Notes: generated from the letters alone by a model not told the origin. A DNA stretch of 64,000 bases from Actinospineispora eucalypti (GCA_014208095.1 JACHMT010000001.1:1860001-1924000); one strand, 5' to 3'. Positions 40,972 through 52,653 are shown, counted from the stretch's first letter. Made by a program: numbers and translations.

Positions 40972-41601
40972 ATGGTGGCGGCCGTGTTGGATCACATTGT
41001 GTACGCGGTGCCGGACCTGGCCGCCGGGGTGGAGGAGTTCACCGAGCTGACCGGGGTGGTGCCGGCCAAGGGTGGGCAGCACGTGGGCATCGGCACGGCG
41101 AACTACCTGGTCGGGCTCGGCGCGGACGCCTTCCTGGAGATCATCGGGCCGGACCCGGCGCAGGAGACGCCGACCCGGCCGCGCCCGTTCGGCATCGACG
41201 GGCTCGGCGAGCCCTGTGTGATGGCCTGGGCGGTGCGCACCAACGATCTCGACGCCGCGGTCGACGCCGCCAAGGAGCGGGGCTACGACCCCGGCGAGAT
41301 CGCCCCGATGTCCCGGGCGACCCCGTCCGGCGAGACCCTGAACTGGCGGCTGACCTGGGCCGATGTGCGGGACGGGCCGGCGCTGGTGCCGTTCCTGATC
41401 GACTGGGGGGCCACCCCGACGCCGCCCAGTCGAGGCCTGCCCGAGATCGGTCTGGAGGCCTTCGAAGCAACGCACCCGATACCGGACGGGGTGCGTGGCG
41501 CGCTGCGCGCGCTGGACGCCGACCTGCCCGTGGACGCCGGCAACCGCGCCGCCCTGGTGGTCACCCTGGCCGGCCCCAACGGCCGGGTGGTGCTCACCTA
41601 G
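40972..41601 (+). CDS. VOC-superfamily (glyoxalase-like) protein
   Basis: The 209-residue protein begins VLDHIVYAVPDLAAGVEEF, the usual first strand of the Glyoxalase_3 type of VOC fold, with FLEIIGPDP and a second half ending ALVVTLAGPNGRVVLT. Enzymes of this fold use a metal held by His and Glu for isomerase, lyase or dioxygenase chemistry. The substrate is unknown. ATG 40972 is chosen; GTG 40984 is an alternative. Confidence 0.75.
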   Translation: MVAAVLDHIVYAVPDLAAGVEEFTELTGVVPAKGGQHVGIGTANYLVGLGADAFLEIIGPDPAQETPTRPRPFGIDGLGEPCVMAWAVRTNDLDAAVDAAKERGYDPGEIAPMSRATPSGETLNWRLTWADVRDGPALVPFLIDWGATPTPPSRGLPEIGLEAFEATHPIPDGVRGALRALDADLPVDAGNRAALVVTLAGPNGRVVLT

Positions 41602-41651
41602 CGTGTCCCGGACGCGCCCAACTGGGCGCGCGCTCAGCAAGCGCCTTCGGC

Positions 41652-42143
41652 CTAGTCGCCGTTGGCCAGGAACCGCCCGTAGCCGCCCTGGAAGAACACC
41701 AGCGGCTGCTTGCCGGCGTCGGCGTCCAGGTCCCGCACCCGGCCGAGCACGAAGTAGTGGTCGCCGGCGTCGGTGATCGACTCGAAGTCGCAGTCGATCC
41801 AGGCCGCCACGCCGTCCAGCCGGGGCGCCCCGGACTCCGTCTCGAACCATTTGACCCCGGCGAACTTGTCCCCGCCCCGCTTGGCGAACGAGCGGCAGAG
41901 CTCCTCCTGGTCGGCGGCCAGCACGTTCACGCAGAAGCTGGACGCCGTGCGGATCTTGGGGAAGCTGGTGGAGGAGCGGTCCGGCAGGAACGCGACCAGC
42001 GGCGGGTCCAGCGACACCGATGTGAAGGAGCCCACCGCCATGCCGGCCGGCGCGCCGTCCGCGTCGATGGCGGTGACCACCGTGACCCCGGTGGGGTAGC
42101 TGCCGAGGACCCGCCGGTACTGCAGGGGGTCTATCAGGGTCAT
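41652..42143 (-). CDS. Flavin reductase-like protein (HpaC/HsaB type)
   Basis: The 163-residue protein has the flavin reductase domain: YRRVLGSYPTGVTVVTAIDADG, MAVGSFTSVSLDPPLVAFLP, FCVNVLAADQEELCRSFAKRG and a GDHYFVLGRV end. It should supply reduced FMN or FAD to a monooxygenase, as HsaB does in steroid breakdown. No such oxygenase is adjacent. ATG 42143 overlaps the acyl-CoA dehydrogenase stop (ATGA), so it is the third gene of that operon. Confidence 0.88.
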   Translation of the reverse strand: MTLIDPLQYRRVLGSYPTGVTVVTAIDADGAPAGMAVGSFTSVSLDPPLVAFLPDRSSTSFPKIRTASSFCVNVLAADQEELCRSFAKRGGDKFAGVKWFETESGAPRLDGVAAWIDCDFESITDAGDHYFVLGRVRDLDADAGKQPLVFFQGGYGRFLANGD

Positions 42144-43333
42144 GACCTGGGCACGTCCTTCCACGGCAGGTCGCGGTCGGTGCGGGGCTCGCCGGGAAGG
42201 CCGAGCACCCGCTCACCCAGGATGTTCCGCATGACCTCGGAGGTGCCGCCCTCGATGGAGTTGGCCAGCGAGCGCAGGTAGGTCTTGCGGATGTCCGCTT
42301 CCGGGCTGGAGACGGTGGAGTGGTCCGGCTGGGCCATGGTGTAGTCGTTGATCAGCATGCCGTCGGTGCCCTGGAGGTCCACGCACAGCTCCAGGATCGC
42401 CTTGTTCAGCTCGGCGAACTGCAGCTTGGCGATGGAACCCTCCGGCCCCGGGGTGCCCACGCCGGCCTGCGCGGCGGCCCGCACGTTGGTCAGCCGGGCC
42501 GCCTCGGCCCTGGTCCACAGGGACATCAGCTTGTCCCGGGTGGCCGCGTCCGTGGTGCCGGCGGCAGCGGCCGCGCGGAACGCCTTGATCGCCTCGGAGA
42601 TCGGGCCCTCGCCGCGCCGCGAGCGCCGGCGCCCGATGGACACCCGCTCGTTCATCAGCGTGGTCATGGACACCCGCCAGCCCTCGCCGACCGCGCCCAG
42701 CCGGTCCGCCTCCGGGACCGCCGCGTCGTTGAAGTAGACCTCGTTGAACTCGGCCTGCCCGGTGATCTGGCGCAGCGGCCGGACCTCCACGCCCGGGGCC
42801 TTCATGTCCACGATGAAGTAGGTCAGGCCGCGGTGTTTGGGCAGGTCGGGGTCGGTGCGCGCGACCAGCAGCCCGCGCCGGGCGACGTGCCCGAGCGAGG
42901 TCCACACCTTCTGCCCGTTCACGATGTAGTGGTCGCCGTCCGGGACCGCGCGCGTGGCCAGCGAGGCCAGGTCCGAGCCGGCCCCCGGCTCGGAGAACAG
43001 CTGACACCAGATCTCCTCGCCGGTGAACAGCGCCTTGAGGTACTTGCGGCGCTGCTCCTCGGTGCCGTGCACGTAGACCGTCGGGGCGGCCATGCCCAGC
43101 CCGATCACGTTGAACCCGGACCAGTTCTTCGCGCCCGCGTCCAGGAACATCTGCTCGACCACGCCGTTGAGCGACGAGTCCAGGCCCAGTCCGCCGTGCC
43201 CCTTCTCGTGGTGCACGAAGGCCAGCCCGGCATCGAACCGCGCCGCCCGCAGCTCGCGGTCCGGCGTGCTCTCCACCGGATGTTCGGAGAGGAAGTCCTT
43301 GACCAGCCGCTCCACCGTCGCTCGGTCGCTCAC
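42140..43333 (-). CDS. Acyl-CoA dehydrogenase, subunit A of a pair
   Basis: The 397-residue protein has the FAD and substrate motifs of acyl-CoA dehydrogenases: WCQLFSEPGAGSDLASLATRA, YIVNGQKVWTSLGHVARRGLLVART, RGLTYFIVDMKAPGVEVRPL and TSEVMRNILGERVLGLP at the C-terminus. In actinobacteria such proteins pair with a diverged second subunit in heterotetramers used for steroid or branched substrates. It is coupled to the second dehydrogenase gene by GTGA. Confidence 0.88.
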   Translation of the reverse strand: MSDRATVERLVKDFLSEHPVESTPDRELRAARFDAGLAFVHHEKGHGGLGLDSSLNGVVEQMFLDAGAKNWSGFNVIGLGMAAPTVYVHGTEEQRRKYLKALFTGEEIWCQLFSEPGAGSDLASLATRAVPDGDHYIVNGQKVWTSLGHVARRGLLVARTDPDLPKHRGLTYFIVDMKAPGVEVRPLRQITGQAEFNEVYFNDAAVPEADRLGAVGEGWRVSMTTLMNERVSIGRRRSRRGEGPISEAIKAFRAAAAAGTTDAATRDKLMSLWTRAEAARLTNVRAAAQAGVGTPGPEGSIAKLQFAELNKAILELCVDLQGTDGMLINDYTMAQPDHSTVSSPEADIRKTYLRSLANSIEGGTSEVMRNILGERVLGLPGEPRTDRDLPWKDVPRS

Positions 43334-44442
43334 GCCACTACCTCCGGGATGTCCAGCAGGCCGGCCAGCCGGGCGCGGTGCTTGGTGGGCGAGCCGAGGA
43401 ACAGCTGCGAGCTCTTGGCCCGCTTGAAGTAGAGGTGCGCGGGGTGTTCCCAGGTGAACCCGATGCCGCCGTGGTTCTGGATGTTGTCCAGGGTGACCCT
43501 GGTGTACACCTCGGAGCACAGCGAGCCGGCCAGGCAGGCGGAGACCGGCAGGTTCTCGGGCTCGAACGCCGCCGTCCAGGCGCCGCTGTAGGCCACCGAG
43601 CGGGCCGACTCCACGTCCACCAGCATGTCCGCGCAGCGGTGCTTGATGGCCTGGAACGAGCCGATCTTGCGGCCGAACTGGACCCGGGTGTTGGCGTACT
43701 CCACCGTCATCTCGAGCACCTTCTGCGCCCCGCCCAGCTGCTCGCAGGCCAGCAGCACGACCGCGCGGTCCACGGCGGTGCGCAGCTCCTCGTCCAGCGT
43801 GCCCGGGATGCCGACGGCGCGCGCCGGGGTGGCGGTGAAACGCAGCTCGGCCAGCTTGCGGGTGAGGTCCAGCGGGGTCAGCGGGGTGGCCTCGGCGCCG
43901 CCGGCGGTGACCGCGAACAGGCCCAGTCCGTCCGGCGTGCCGGCCAGCACCAGCACCAGGTCGGCGGTTGCGCCGTCCACCACCACCTCGGCCGTGCCGG
44001 CCAGCCGCCAGCCGCCGTTCGCCGGGCTGGCGGTGATCGTGCTGGCCAACGGGTCCGGCCCGCCCCAGGCCAGGGTGGCGCGGGTGGTGCCGTCGGCGAT
44101 GCCGGGCAGGTGCTGCCGGTTCGCCTCCTCGTCACCCGCCGCGAGCAGCGCGTTCGCCGCCAGCGCCACGGTGCCGAACAGGGGGCTGCAGCACAGCGAG
44201 CGCCCCATTTCCTCGAACACCACGCCCAGCTCGACCAGCGTGGCGCCGGAGCCGCCGTGCTCCTCCGGGACGATCAGCCCCGGCAGGCCCAGCTCCTCGG
44301 CCATCTGCCGCCACACCGCCGGGTCGTAGCCGTCCTCGGTCTCCATCAGCCGGCGCACTTCCGCCTCGGCGGAGCGTTTCTCCAGGAACCCGCGCAGCAC
44401 GCCGCGCAGCTCCTCCGCCTCGGGTCCGGGGATGAACGTCAC
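43330..44442 (-). CDS. Acyl-CoA dehydrogenase, subunit B of a pair
   Basis: The 370-residue protein has the helical N-terminal domain (LIVPEEHGGSGATLVELGVVFEEMGRSL), a shorter, more diverged beta domain and RVQFGRKIGSFQAIKHRCADMLVD in the C-terminal domain. Such partners often lack part of the FAD site and are needed for the heterotetramer. It starts at GTG 44442 with GGGAGG upstream. It is the first gene of a three-gene operon (two dehydrogenases, flavin reductase). Confidence 0.85.
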   Translation of the reverse strand: MTFIPGPEAEELRGVLRGFLEKRSAEAEVRRLMETEDGYDPAVWRQMAEELGLPGLIVPEEHGGSGATLVELGVVFEEMGRSLCCSPLFGTVALAANALLAAGDEEANRQHLPGIADGTTRATLAWGGPDPLASTITASPANGGWRLAGTAEVVVDGATADLVLVLAGTPDGLGLFAVTAGGAEATPLTPLDLTRKLAELRFTATPARAVGIPGTLDEELRTAVDRAVVLLACEQLGGAQKVLEMTVEYANTRVQFGRKIGSFQAIKHRCADMLVDVESARSVAYSGAWTAAFEPENLPVSACLAGSLCSEVYTRVTLDNIQNHGGIGFTWEHPAHLYFKRAKSSQLFLGSPTKHRARLAGLLDIPEVVA

Positions 44443-44468
44443 GCTCTTGCCTCCCTGCTCGGGGCCAC

Positions 44469-44488
44469 GGCGTTATTATCCTAACGCC
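44469..44488 (-). promoter_or_regulatory. Palindrome upstream of the acyl-CoA dehydrogenase operon
   Basis: GGCGTTA and TAACGCC are perfect arms around six AT-rich bases, 26 bp before the first start codon. The size and AT-rich centre resemble TetR-type operators for lipid catabolism. The word TAGGAT within it is a possible -10. Confidence 0.5.
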
Positions 44489-44557
44489 ATTTGGTTTAGT
44501 GTGCCGGCCCCTCTTCGGAAGGTATCTCCGGACCGGGCGTCGCGCGACCCGAGTCGG

Positions 44558-45247
44558 TCACTGCCGGACACCAATTTCGTCCAGGTGCGCGAGCAGGTCG
44601 GCCGGATCCTGGTAGACCCGGTAGGCGCCGGCCCGCTCCAGCTCCTCCCGGCCGTAGCCGCCGGAGAGCAGTCCGACGCCGAGCGCGCCGGCCCGGCGGG
44701 CGGCCAGCAGGTCCCACACGCTGTCCCCGACCACGATGGCGTGCCGGATGTCCACGCCCACCTGGTTGGCGGCGGCCAGGAAGAGGTCCGGGTCGGGCTT
44801 GGCGTAGCGGACCTGGTCGCGGGTGACCATCGGGGTGTCCTGGGACTGGCCGAGCAGCTCCAGCGCGAAGCGCGCCGACGCGGCCAGCCCGCTGGTGGCG
44901 ATGCCCCAGGTCACGCCCTGTTCGGTGAGGGTGTCGAGCAGCCTGCTCGCGCCGGGCAGCGGCCGCACCGACTCGCGCAGCCGGGCGTAGGCGGCCGCGT
45001 GCGCCTCGGTCAGCGCGCGAACCTTCTCCTCGTCCAGCGGCCGCCCGGTCTCCCGGGCCAGCGCGCTGACGAACAGCCCGCCGCTCATCCCGATCCGCCG
45101 GTGGATCCGCCAGATGGCCAGGTCCAGGTCGAACTCGCTGAGCGCCTCCCGCCAGGCCAGTACGTGTTGGTAGACGCTGTCGATCAACGTGCCGTCCAGG
45201 TCGAACAGCAGGGCCGGTGGCTCGGTGCTGACTGGGTTCCGCGTCAT
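44558..45247 (-). CDS. HAD-family phosphatase
   Basis: The 229-residue protein has HAD motif I FDLDGT (Asp16, Asp18), a four-helix cap (residues about 25-90), motif II in IATSGL, motif III Lys in YAKPDPDLFLAAA and motif IV VVGDSVWDLLAARRAG. The layout is that of phosphoglycolate phosphatase or beta-phosphoglucomutase relatives. The substrate is unknown. It stands alone between the dehydrogenase operon and a PIN toxin pair. Confidence 0.85.
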   Translation of the reverse strand: MTRNPVSTEPPALLFDLDGTLIDSVYQHVLAWREALSEFDLDLAIWRIHRRIGMSGGLFVSALARETGRPLDEEKVRALTEAHAAAYARLRESVRPLPGASRLLDTLTEQGVTWGIATSGLAASARFALELLGQSQDTPMVTRDQVRYAKPDPDLFLAAANQVGVDIRHAIVVGDSVWDLLAARRAGALGVGLLSGGYGREELERAGAYRVYQDPADLLAHLDEIGVRQ

Positions 45248-45268
45248 GCCTCCACCCTGCCCGATCGG

Positions 45269-45661
45269 TCAGACCAGCTCGACGCCGCAGTGCGCGGCGG
45301 CGGCTCGGGCAAGTCGGGCGTCGGCCGTGAAAAGCGTGGACTTTCGGACCTGGGCGAGGGCCACGTAGGCGCTGTCGTGGCCGCTGATGTTGTCGCGGAG
45401 CCGCCACATCCGGGCGAGTAGCCCATCGAGCTGCGCGGATTCGACGGCGAGGTGAGGGAGCTGGACAACAGCCTGGATGGCGATTGCCTCGTCGATCTTT
45501 TGCCCGATAGCCAGGCTCCGGATGACCGAGAAGACCTCGACTTTCCAATGCTCCGGGGCGGTCCAGTCGGCGTCTCGGAGCAGCGCCTCGCGTGCTTTTT
45601 GTCCGTCTCCGTCGGCGTACACGAGCAGGTTTACCAGGACTGAGGCATCGACGACGATCAC
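45269..45661 (-). CDS. PIN-domain toxin (VapC-like), third pair
   Basis: The 130-residue protein begins [17 protein letters not shown] (Asp5), has [18 protein letters not shown] with the second acidic residue, [13 protein letters not shown] with the third, and [13 protein letters not shown] with the last. These form the metal site of VapC ribonucleases. GTG 45661 overlaps the antitoxin stop codon. It should be a conditional growth-inhibiting ribonuclease. Confidence 0.87.
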   Translation of the reverse strand: MIVVDASVLVNLLVYADGDGQKAREALLRDADWTAPEHWKVEVFSVIRSLAIGQKIDEAIAIQAVVQLPHLAVESAQLDGLLARMWRLRDNISGHDSAYVALAQVRKSTLFTADARLARAAAAHCGVELV

Positions 45662-45906
45662 GTGCGCCGGGCGCGTTCCTGCTCAAGGACCTCCCAGGAG
45701 CGTGGCGCGTCCGGGCCAGCACCGCCGCCTTTGCCGAGTTCTTCTTCGATTTCGGCGATTATCTGCCGGTTGCGGCTGAACGCGGCCTGCTGTTGCAACG
45801 TGTGCAGCACCAGGGCCTGGAGTGACTGGCCGCGCTCCCTGGCCTGCTCGACCAAGGCGGCCTTGACGTCGTCCGGCACGCCGCGGACGGTGATGACGGA
45901 ACTCAT
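45658..45906 (-). CDS. FitA-like ribbon-helix-helix antitoxin
   Basis: The 82-residue protein starts [36 protein letters not shown], in pieces the FitA/VapB ribbon-helix-helix pattern, and has an acidic tail with [14 protein letters not shown]. It should bind the PIN toxin and the palindrome that overlaps its own start codon. It is the first gene of the pair. Confidence 0.83.
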   Translation of the reverse strand: MSSVITVRGVPDDVKAALVEQARERGQSLQALVLHTLQQQAAFSRNRQIIAEIEEELGKGGGAGPDAPRSWEVLEQERARRT

Positions 45907-45925
45907 GACTGCATTTTGCAGTCAT
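45905..45925 (-). promoter_or_regulatory. Operator over the antitoxin start codon
   Basis: ATGACTGCA and TGCAGTCAT are perfect arms around TTT. The start codon (45904-45906) touches the inner end, so binding would block both transcription and the start site. This is a natural autoregulatory site for the FitA-like antitoxin. Confidence 0.6.
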
Positions 45926-46027
45926 ACCTCCTCGGGGGGCAAGCCGCCTGCTCTACCAGAGAAGTGTGGCGACGAGCCCGCCGGCCCCTGCTTTTGTTCG
46001 GGCAGCGGAGACGCCACCATTGTGGGT

Positions 46028-48604
<2,577 letters not shown>

Positions 48605-48707
48605 CGGCTACCGGCCGCCCGACGGACGTCGCGATCGAGCCGCTTCATAGGAAATCCATAGCCGAAAACCCACACACGGGCCGTAGTGAGCTGTCACCCT
48701 TTCGGGT

Positions 48708-49919
48708 GTGAAATTTGCGGAGACCGTGGTTGTGGCGCTACGTAGCTTGCGCAGCAATCGTTTGCGCTCGCTGCTGACCACGATGGGCATCGTCATCGGT
48801 GTGGGCGCGGTGATTGTGCTCGTTGCGCTGGGCAACGGCATGCAAGCCGGCTTCGACGAGCAGTTCAGCCGGCTGGCCAACCAGCTGACGGTGAGCAAGG
48901 CCGACGGCATGGGCTCCGCGCGCGACCTGACCGACCAGGACGTCGAAGCCCTGAAGGACAAGGCGCACACCCCGGACATCGCCTCGGTGACCCCGACCAC
49001 CGGCGGCACGGCGGTGCTTTCCGCCGGTCAGGCCACGACCAGGGCGAAGACCGTCGGCGCCCCCGATGAGTACCTGGACGTCTCGGACCGCTCCATGGCC
49101 TTCGGCTCCTGGATCAGCCGGGCCGAGCAGCGCTCCGGCGCCAAGGTCGCCGTGATCGGCCAGGACACGGTGAGCGAGCTGTGGGGCAGGAGCGCCAACC
49201 TCGCCGAGGTGGTCGGCCAGGAGGTCCGGATCGGCCGCACGCCGTTCAAGGTGATCGGCGTGCTGGCCCGGGACAAGCAGCAGGACAAGGTGGCCATCGT
49301 CCCGATGGAGGCGGCCCGGGCCTACCTGACCGGCAGCGGAAACGTGGTCGAGCAGATCATCGTCAAGGCCACCGGCGCCGCCACCGTCCCGGCCGCCACC
49401 GAGCAGGTGAACCGGGTGCTGGATTCCCAGCACCGCATCCGCACCGAGAAGGACCGTGACTTCAACGTACGCGGGTACCAGAACATGCTGGACCGTCGCA
49501 ACGAGTACATGACCTTCCTGACCGTCTTCACCACCGCCGTCGCCGCGATCTCCCTGGTCGTGGGCGGCATCGGGGTCGCCAACATCATGCTGGTGTCGGT
49601 CACCGAACGGACCCGGGAGATCGGCATCCGCAAGGCGATCGGCGCGCCGAGGCGGGCCATCCTGAAGCAGTTCCTGATCGAGGCGGTGGTCCTCACCGGC
49701 CTGGGCGGGCTGGCCGGCGTGGCGATCGGCGTCGGCCTCTCGATGATCGGCAGTTTCGCGTTGCCCAAGCTGTTCCCCGCGTTCCCGGTGCCGATCGTGA
49801 CCATGCTGCCGGTGCTGGTGGCGTTCGGGGTGAGCCTGGCGATCGGGGTGGTGGCCGGGGGTTACCCGGCCCACCGCGCGGCCCGCCTTCGCCCCATCGA
49901 AGCCCTCCGCTTCGAGTAG
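48708..49919 (+). CDS. MacB/FtsX-type ABC permease
   Basis: The 403-residue protein has an N-terminal membrane helix (LRSLLTTMGIVIGVGAVIVLVALGNGM), an extracytoplasmic MacB_PCD domain (about 50-240), and three C-terminal helices with GVANIMLVSVTERTREIGIRKAIGA, the FtsX signature. Such permeases need a LolD/MacB-type ATPase, but none is encoded next to it. It starts at GTG 48708 and ends before a long hairpin. Likely role is export or envelope signalling; partner unknown. Confidence 0.82.
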   Translation: MKFAETVVVALRSLRSNRLRSLLTTMGIVIGVGAVIVLVALGNGMQAGFDEQFSRLANQLTVSKADGMGSARDLTDQDVEALKDKAHTPDIASVTPTTGGTAVLSAGQATTRAKTVGAPDEYLDVSDRSMAFGSWISRAEQRSGAKVAVIGQDTVSELWGRSANLAEVVGQEVRIGRTPFKVIGVLARDKQQDKVAIVPMEAARAYLTGSGNVVEQIIVKATGAATVPAATEQVNRVLDSQHRIRTEKDRDFNVRGYQNMLDRRNEYMTFLTVFTTAVAAISLVVGGIGVANIMLVSVTERTREIGIRKAIGAPRRAILKQFLIEAVVLTGLGGLAGVAIGVGLSMIGSFALPKLFPAFPVPIVTMLPVLVAFGVSLAIGVVAGGYPAHRAARLRPIEALRFE

Positions 49920-49977
49920 GCCGGCCAGCTGGCACACACGAGTTGGCGATGCTCCGCTCCGCCGCGGCCCGGCGCTC

Positions 49978-50043
49978 CATGGTCAAGTAGCGGTGGGAGC
50001 CCTTACCGGCTGGTAGAAGGTCGCTCATCGCGACTTGACCATG
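49978..50043. terminator. Spaced inverted repeat after the MacB-type gene
   Basis: CATGGTCAAGTAGCG (49978-49992) pairs at 14 of 15 positions with 50029-50043 around a 36-base spacer. It may end the permease transcript. The rest of the 170-bp gap shows nothing else. Confidence 0.45.
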
Positions 50044-50087
50044 AAACCTGCGGTGTTGCACAGCCGGTGGTCATTTCATGATCAACG

Positions 50088-50351
50088 GTGTCCAGCCAGG
50101 TTCGGCGGGAGGCCTACCTCGCCAGCTGTGTCGAAGTCGTCGAGCAGGCGCGCCGCGAGCCGGGTTGCCTCGACTTCGCCATCGGCGCGGACCTGGTGGA
50201 CCCGGGTCGGATCAACATCGTCGAGCGGTGGGACTCGCGGCAGTCCGTCGAAACCTTTCGCGGCGACGGTCCCAGCGGCGAACAGGCGGCCTCGATTCTT
50301 GCCGCGGCGGTCGCCGAGTACGACGTGGCTGAGTCTCGGAGCTTGACCTAG
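50088..50351 (+). CDS. Antibiotic biosynthesis monooxygenase (ABM) protein, N-terminus doubtful
   Basis: From GTG 50088 the frame reads REAYLASCVEVVEQARREPGCLDFAIGADL, RINIVERWDSRQSVETFRG and AAVAEYDVAE, which match small quinol-monooxygenase-like ABM proteins (usually 95-105 residues). Only about eight residues precede the first helix, so the first beta strand is missing or lies in another frame: ATG 50078 opens a different frame. It may be a truncated or frame-shifted copy. Total 87 residues. Confidence 0.55.
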   Translation: MSSQVRREAYLASCVEVVEQARREPGCLDFAIGADLVDPGRINIVERWDSRQSVETFRGDGPSGEQAASILAAAVAEYDVAESRSLT

Positions 50352-50364
50352 TCCGCGAGTCGCT

Positions 50365-51459
50365 TCAGAGGCCGAGCAGGGTGCTGGCGTCCCACCACAT
50401 GCGGGCGACCACCTCGCCGGCGGGTTCTTCGGTGGCCATCGCGGCGCTCTGCCCGGCCCAGTGGTTGGCCCGGTCCAGCTCGGTCACCTGCTCCGGGGCC
50501 AGCCCGCCGCGCCACTGCGCCACCAGCCGGCGCTGCACCGGGTAGGGCGCGGGCGGCGGCGCGCCGGGGGCCGTCCAGGCGCGCACGTAGGGGGTCGGCG
50601 CGGCGCGGCCGAGCCGGCCGGAGTAGGCCCGGGTGGGCACCGTGTGTTCGGGTGCGAGCCCGTCCAGGGATGCGGCCCAGGCCTTGCTGATACCGGTCTC
50701 GGGGCAGCGCAGCAGCGCGGTGCCGACCTGGACCGCGCTCGCGCCCAGCGCCAGCGCGGCGGCCACCCCGCGACCGTCCGCGATGCCGCCGGCCGCGATC
50801 ACCGGCACGTCCAGCCCGTCGGCCAGCCGGGGGAGCAGGGCGAACAGGCCGACGTCGGTGGCCTCGGCGTCGGCGGGGTCGAACGAACCCCGGTGCCCGC
50901 CGGCCTCCATGCCCTGGGCCACCACGGCGTCCGCACCGGCCTCCTGGGCGGCCAGCGCGTCGTCCAGCGTGGTGGCGCAGGCGAACCAGGCGATGCCGAG
51001 CGCCTTCATCTCCCGCACGAACGCCGGCTCGTACAGGCCCATGATCGAGGTGATCGCGGTCGGCCGGGCGGCCAGCATCGCGGCGCACTGGTCGTCGAAC
51101 ACCGGAGCGGCGCCGCCGGCCGGGCCGGGCGAGCTGTAGCGCCCCAGGAACCCGCGGGCCAGCGCCTCCTTCCGGTCGGCGTCCGGGTCGGGCGGGTCCG
51201 GGATCCAGTTGTTCAGCTGCACCGCGCCGGTGGAGCCGGCGCGGAACCGGGCCATCCACTCGGCGATGCGCTCCGGCTGGTCGAGCAGCACCCCGGAGGC
51301 GCCCATCCCGCCCGCCTCGGCGACCGCGACGGCCAGCTCGGGCGGGCAGGCGCCGGCCATCGGCGCCATGAGGATCGGCACCCGTAGCCGGTGGCGCTGG
51401 CAGAAGTCCCGTACCCGCTCGGCGATCGACACATCGCGCACAGTACGGCGTATCGTCAT
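50365..51459 (-). CDS. Nitronate monooxygenase-like FMN enzyme
   Basis: The 364-residue protein has the (beta/alpha)8 flavin pattern of the 2-nitropropane dioxygenase family: [39 protein letters not shown] with the active-site His, [32 protein letters not shown] for FMN phosphate. It should oxidise nitronates with O2. An in-frame GTG at 51432 is an alternative start. It is divergent from the LLM monooxygenase gene, about 70 bp apart. Confidence 0.87.
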   Translation of the reverse strand: MTIRRTVRDVSIAERVRDFCQRHRLRVPILMAPMAGACPPELAVAVAEAGGMGASGVLLDQPERIAEWMARFRAGSTGAVQLNNWIPDPPDPDADRKEALARGFLGRYSSPGPAGGAAPVFDDQCAAMLAARPTAITSIMGLYEPAFVREMKALGIAWFACATTLDDALAAQEAGADAVVAQGMEAGGHRGSFDPADAEATDVGLFALLPRLADGLDVPVIAAGGIADGRGVAAALALGASAVQVGTALLRCPETGISKAWAASLDGLAPEHTVPTRAYSGRLGRAAPTPYVRAWTAPGAPPPAPYPVQRRLVAQWRGGLAPEQVTELDRANHWAGQSAAMATEEPAGEVVARMWWDASTLLGL

Positions 51460-51528
51460 CCGTTGCCCGTCGTCACGCTTACGTGATACTCATTCGTGGC
51501 TGGGTACGCGGACGAGCGGGTGATCCGA

Positions 51529-52650
51529 ATGAGCAACACCCTGGTCGACGGGCAAGACTTCAAGCTCGGCCTGTTCTCGCCGAACTGTTCCGGCGGGCTG
51601 GCCGTCACCGCGATCCCGGAGCGCTGGAGTGCCAGCTGGGCGGACAACCTGAGGTTGGCTCAGCTTGCCGACCAGGTGGGTATCGACTTCATCCTGCCGA
51701 TCGCCCGGTGGATCGGGTACGGCGGCGAGACGAACTTCCACGAGGGTGTGCTCGAGCCCATCCCCTGGGCCAGCGGCCTGCTGGCCAGCACGCGGCGGGT
51801 GGTCGTGTTCGCCACCGTGCACACCGCGTTCAACCATCCCGTGGTGAGTGCCAAGCAGCTGGCAACGGTCGACCACGTCGGCGGTGGCCGCGCGGGCGTG
51901 AACGTCGTCGCCGGGTGGAACGAGCCCGAGTACCGGGCGATGGGCGTGGAGCTGCCCGAGGCGCACGACGACCGGTACGCCCGCGCGCAGGAGTGGTTCG
52001 ACCACCTGCGCGCGCTGTGGACCACCGAAGGCCGGGGCGACCGGGAGGGGCGGTTCTTCACCCTGCGCGGCGTGGAGTCCATGCCCAAGCCGGTGCAGGG
52101 CGTGCTGCCGGTGCTGAACGCCGGGTCCAGCCCGCAGGGCCGGGACTTCGCCGCGCGCAACGCCAACTTCGTGTTCACCATCATCGGCGACGCCGACGAG
52201 GGCGCCAAGGTGGTCGCCCAGCTCACGGAGGCCGCCCGGACCCGCTACCAACGGGCGGTCGGCGTGATGTCCCCGGCGCACGTGGTCTGCCGGCCCACCC
52301 GGGCCGAAGCGCGGGAGTACCTGCACTACTACGCCGAGGAGAACGCCGACTGGGAGGCGGTGGACAACCTCATGCGGCTGCAGGGGCTGCACGCCCAGTC
52401 GTTCACCAAGGAGATGCTGGCCGGCTTCCGGTCCCGGTTCGCCGCCGGGCACGGCACCTGCCCGCTGATCGGCACGCCGGACGACGTCGCCGACGAGATC
52501 GAGCGCTACGCCAAGGCCGGCCTGGCCGGCATGACCCTGTCCTTCGTGGACTACATCGGTGAGCTGAGGCAGTTCGCCGACGAGGTGATCCCCCGGCTGG
52601 AGGCCAGGGGAATCCGGCAACCCCGCCCCGCACTTGACCAGGAGGCCTGA
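51529..52650 (+). CDS. LLM-class FMN-dependent monooxygenase
   Basis: The 373-residue protein (from ATG 51529, with in-frame GTG starts upstream at 51496 and 51520) has the luciferase-like barrel: FKLGLFSPNCSGGLAVT, HEGVLEPIPWASGLLASTRR, RAGVNVVAGWNEPEYRAMG and CPLIGTPDDVADEIERYAKAGLAGMTLSF. The first and third match RutA-like and related two-component monooxygenases that split amides or C-S bonds. It opens an operon with a cyclase, TPP enzyme and acetyltransferase. A flavin reductase would be required; the closest in the window is at 41.7 kb. Confidence 0.85.
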   Translation: MSNTLVDGQDFKLGLFSPNCSGGLAVTAIPERWSASWADNLRLAQLADQVGIDFILPIARWIGYGGETNFHEGVLEPIPWASGLLASTRRVVVFATVHTAFNHPVVSAKQLATVDHVGGGRAGVNVVAGWNEPEYRAMGVELPEAHDDRYARAQEWFDHLRALWTTEGRGDREGRFFTLRGVESMPKPVQGVLPVLNAGSSPQGRDFAARNANFVFTIIGDADEGAKVVAQLTEAARTRYQRAVGVMSPAHVVCRPTRAEAREYLHYYAEENADWEAVDNLMRLQGLHAQSFTKEMLAGFRSRFAAGHGTCPLIGTPDDVADEIERYAKAGLAGMTLSFVDYIGELRQFADEVIPRLEARGIRQPRPALDQEA

Positions 52651-52653
52651 CGG

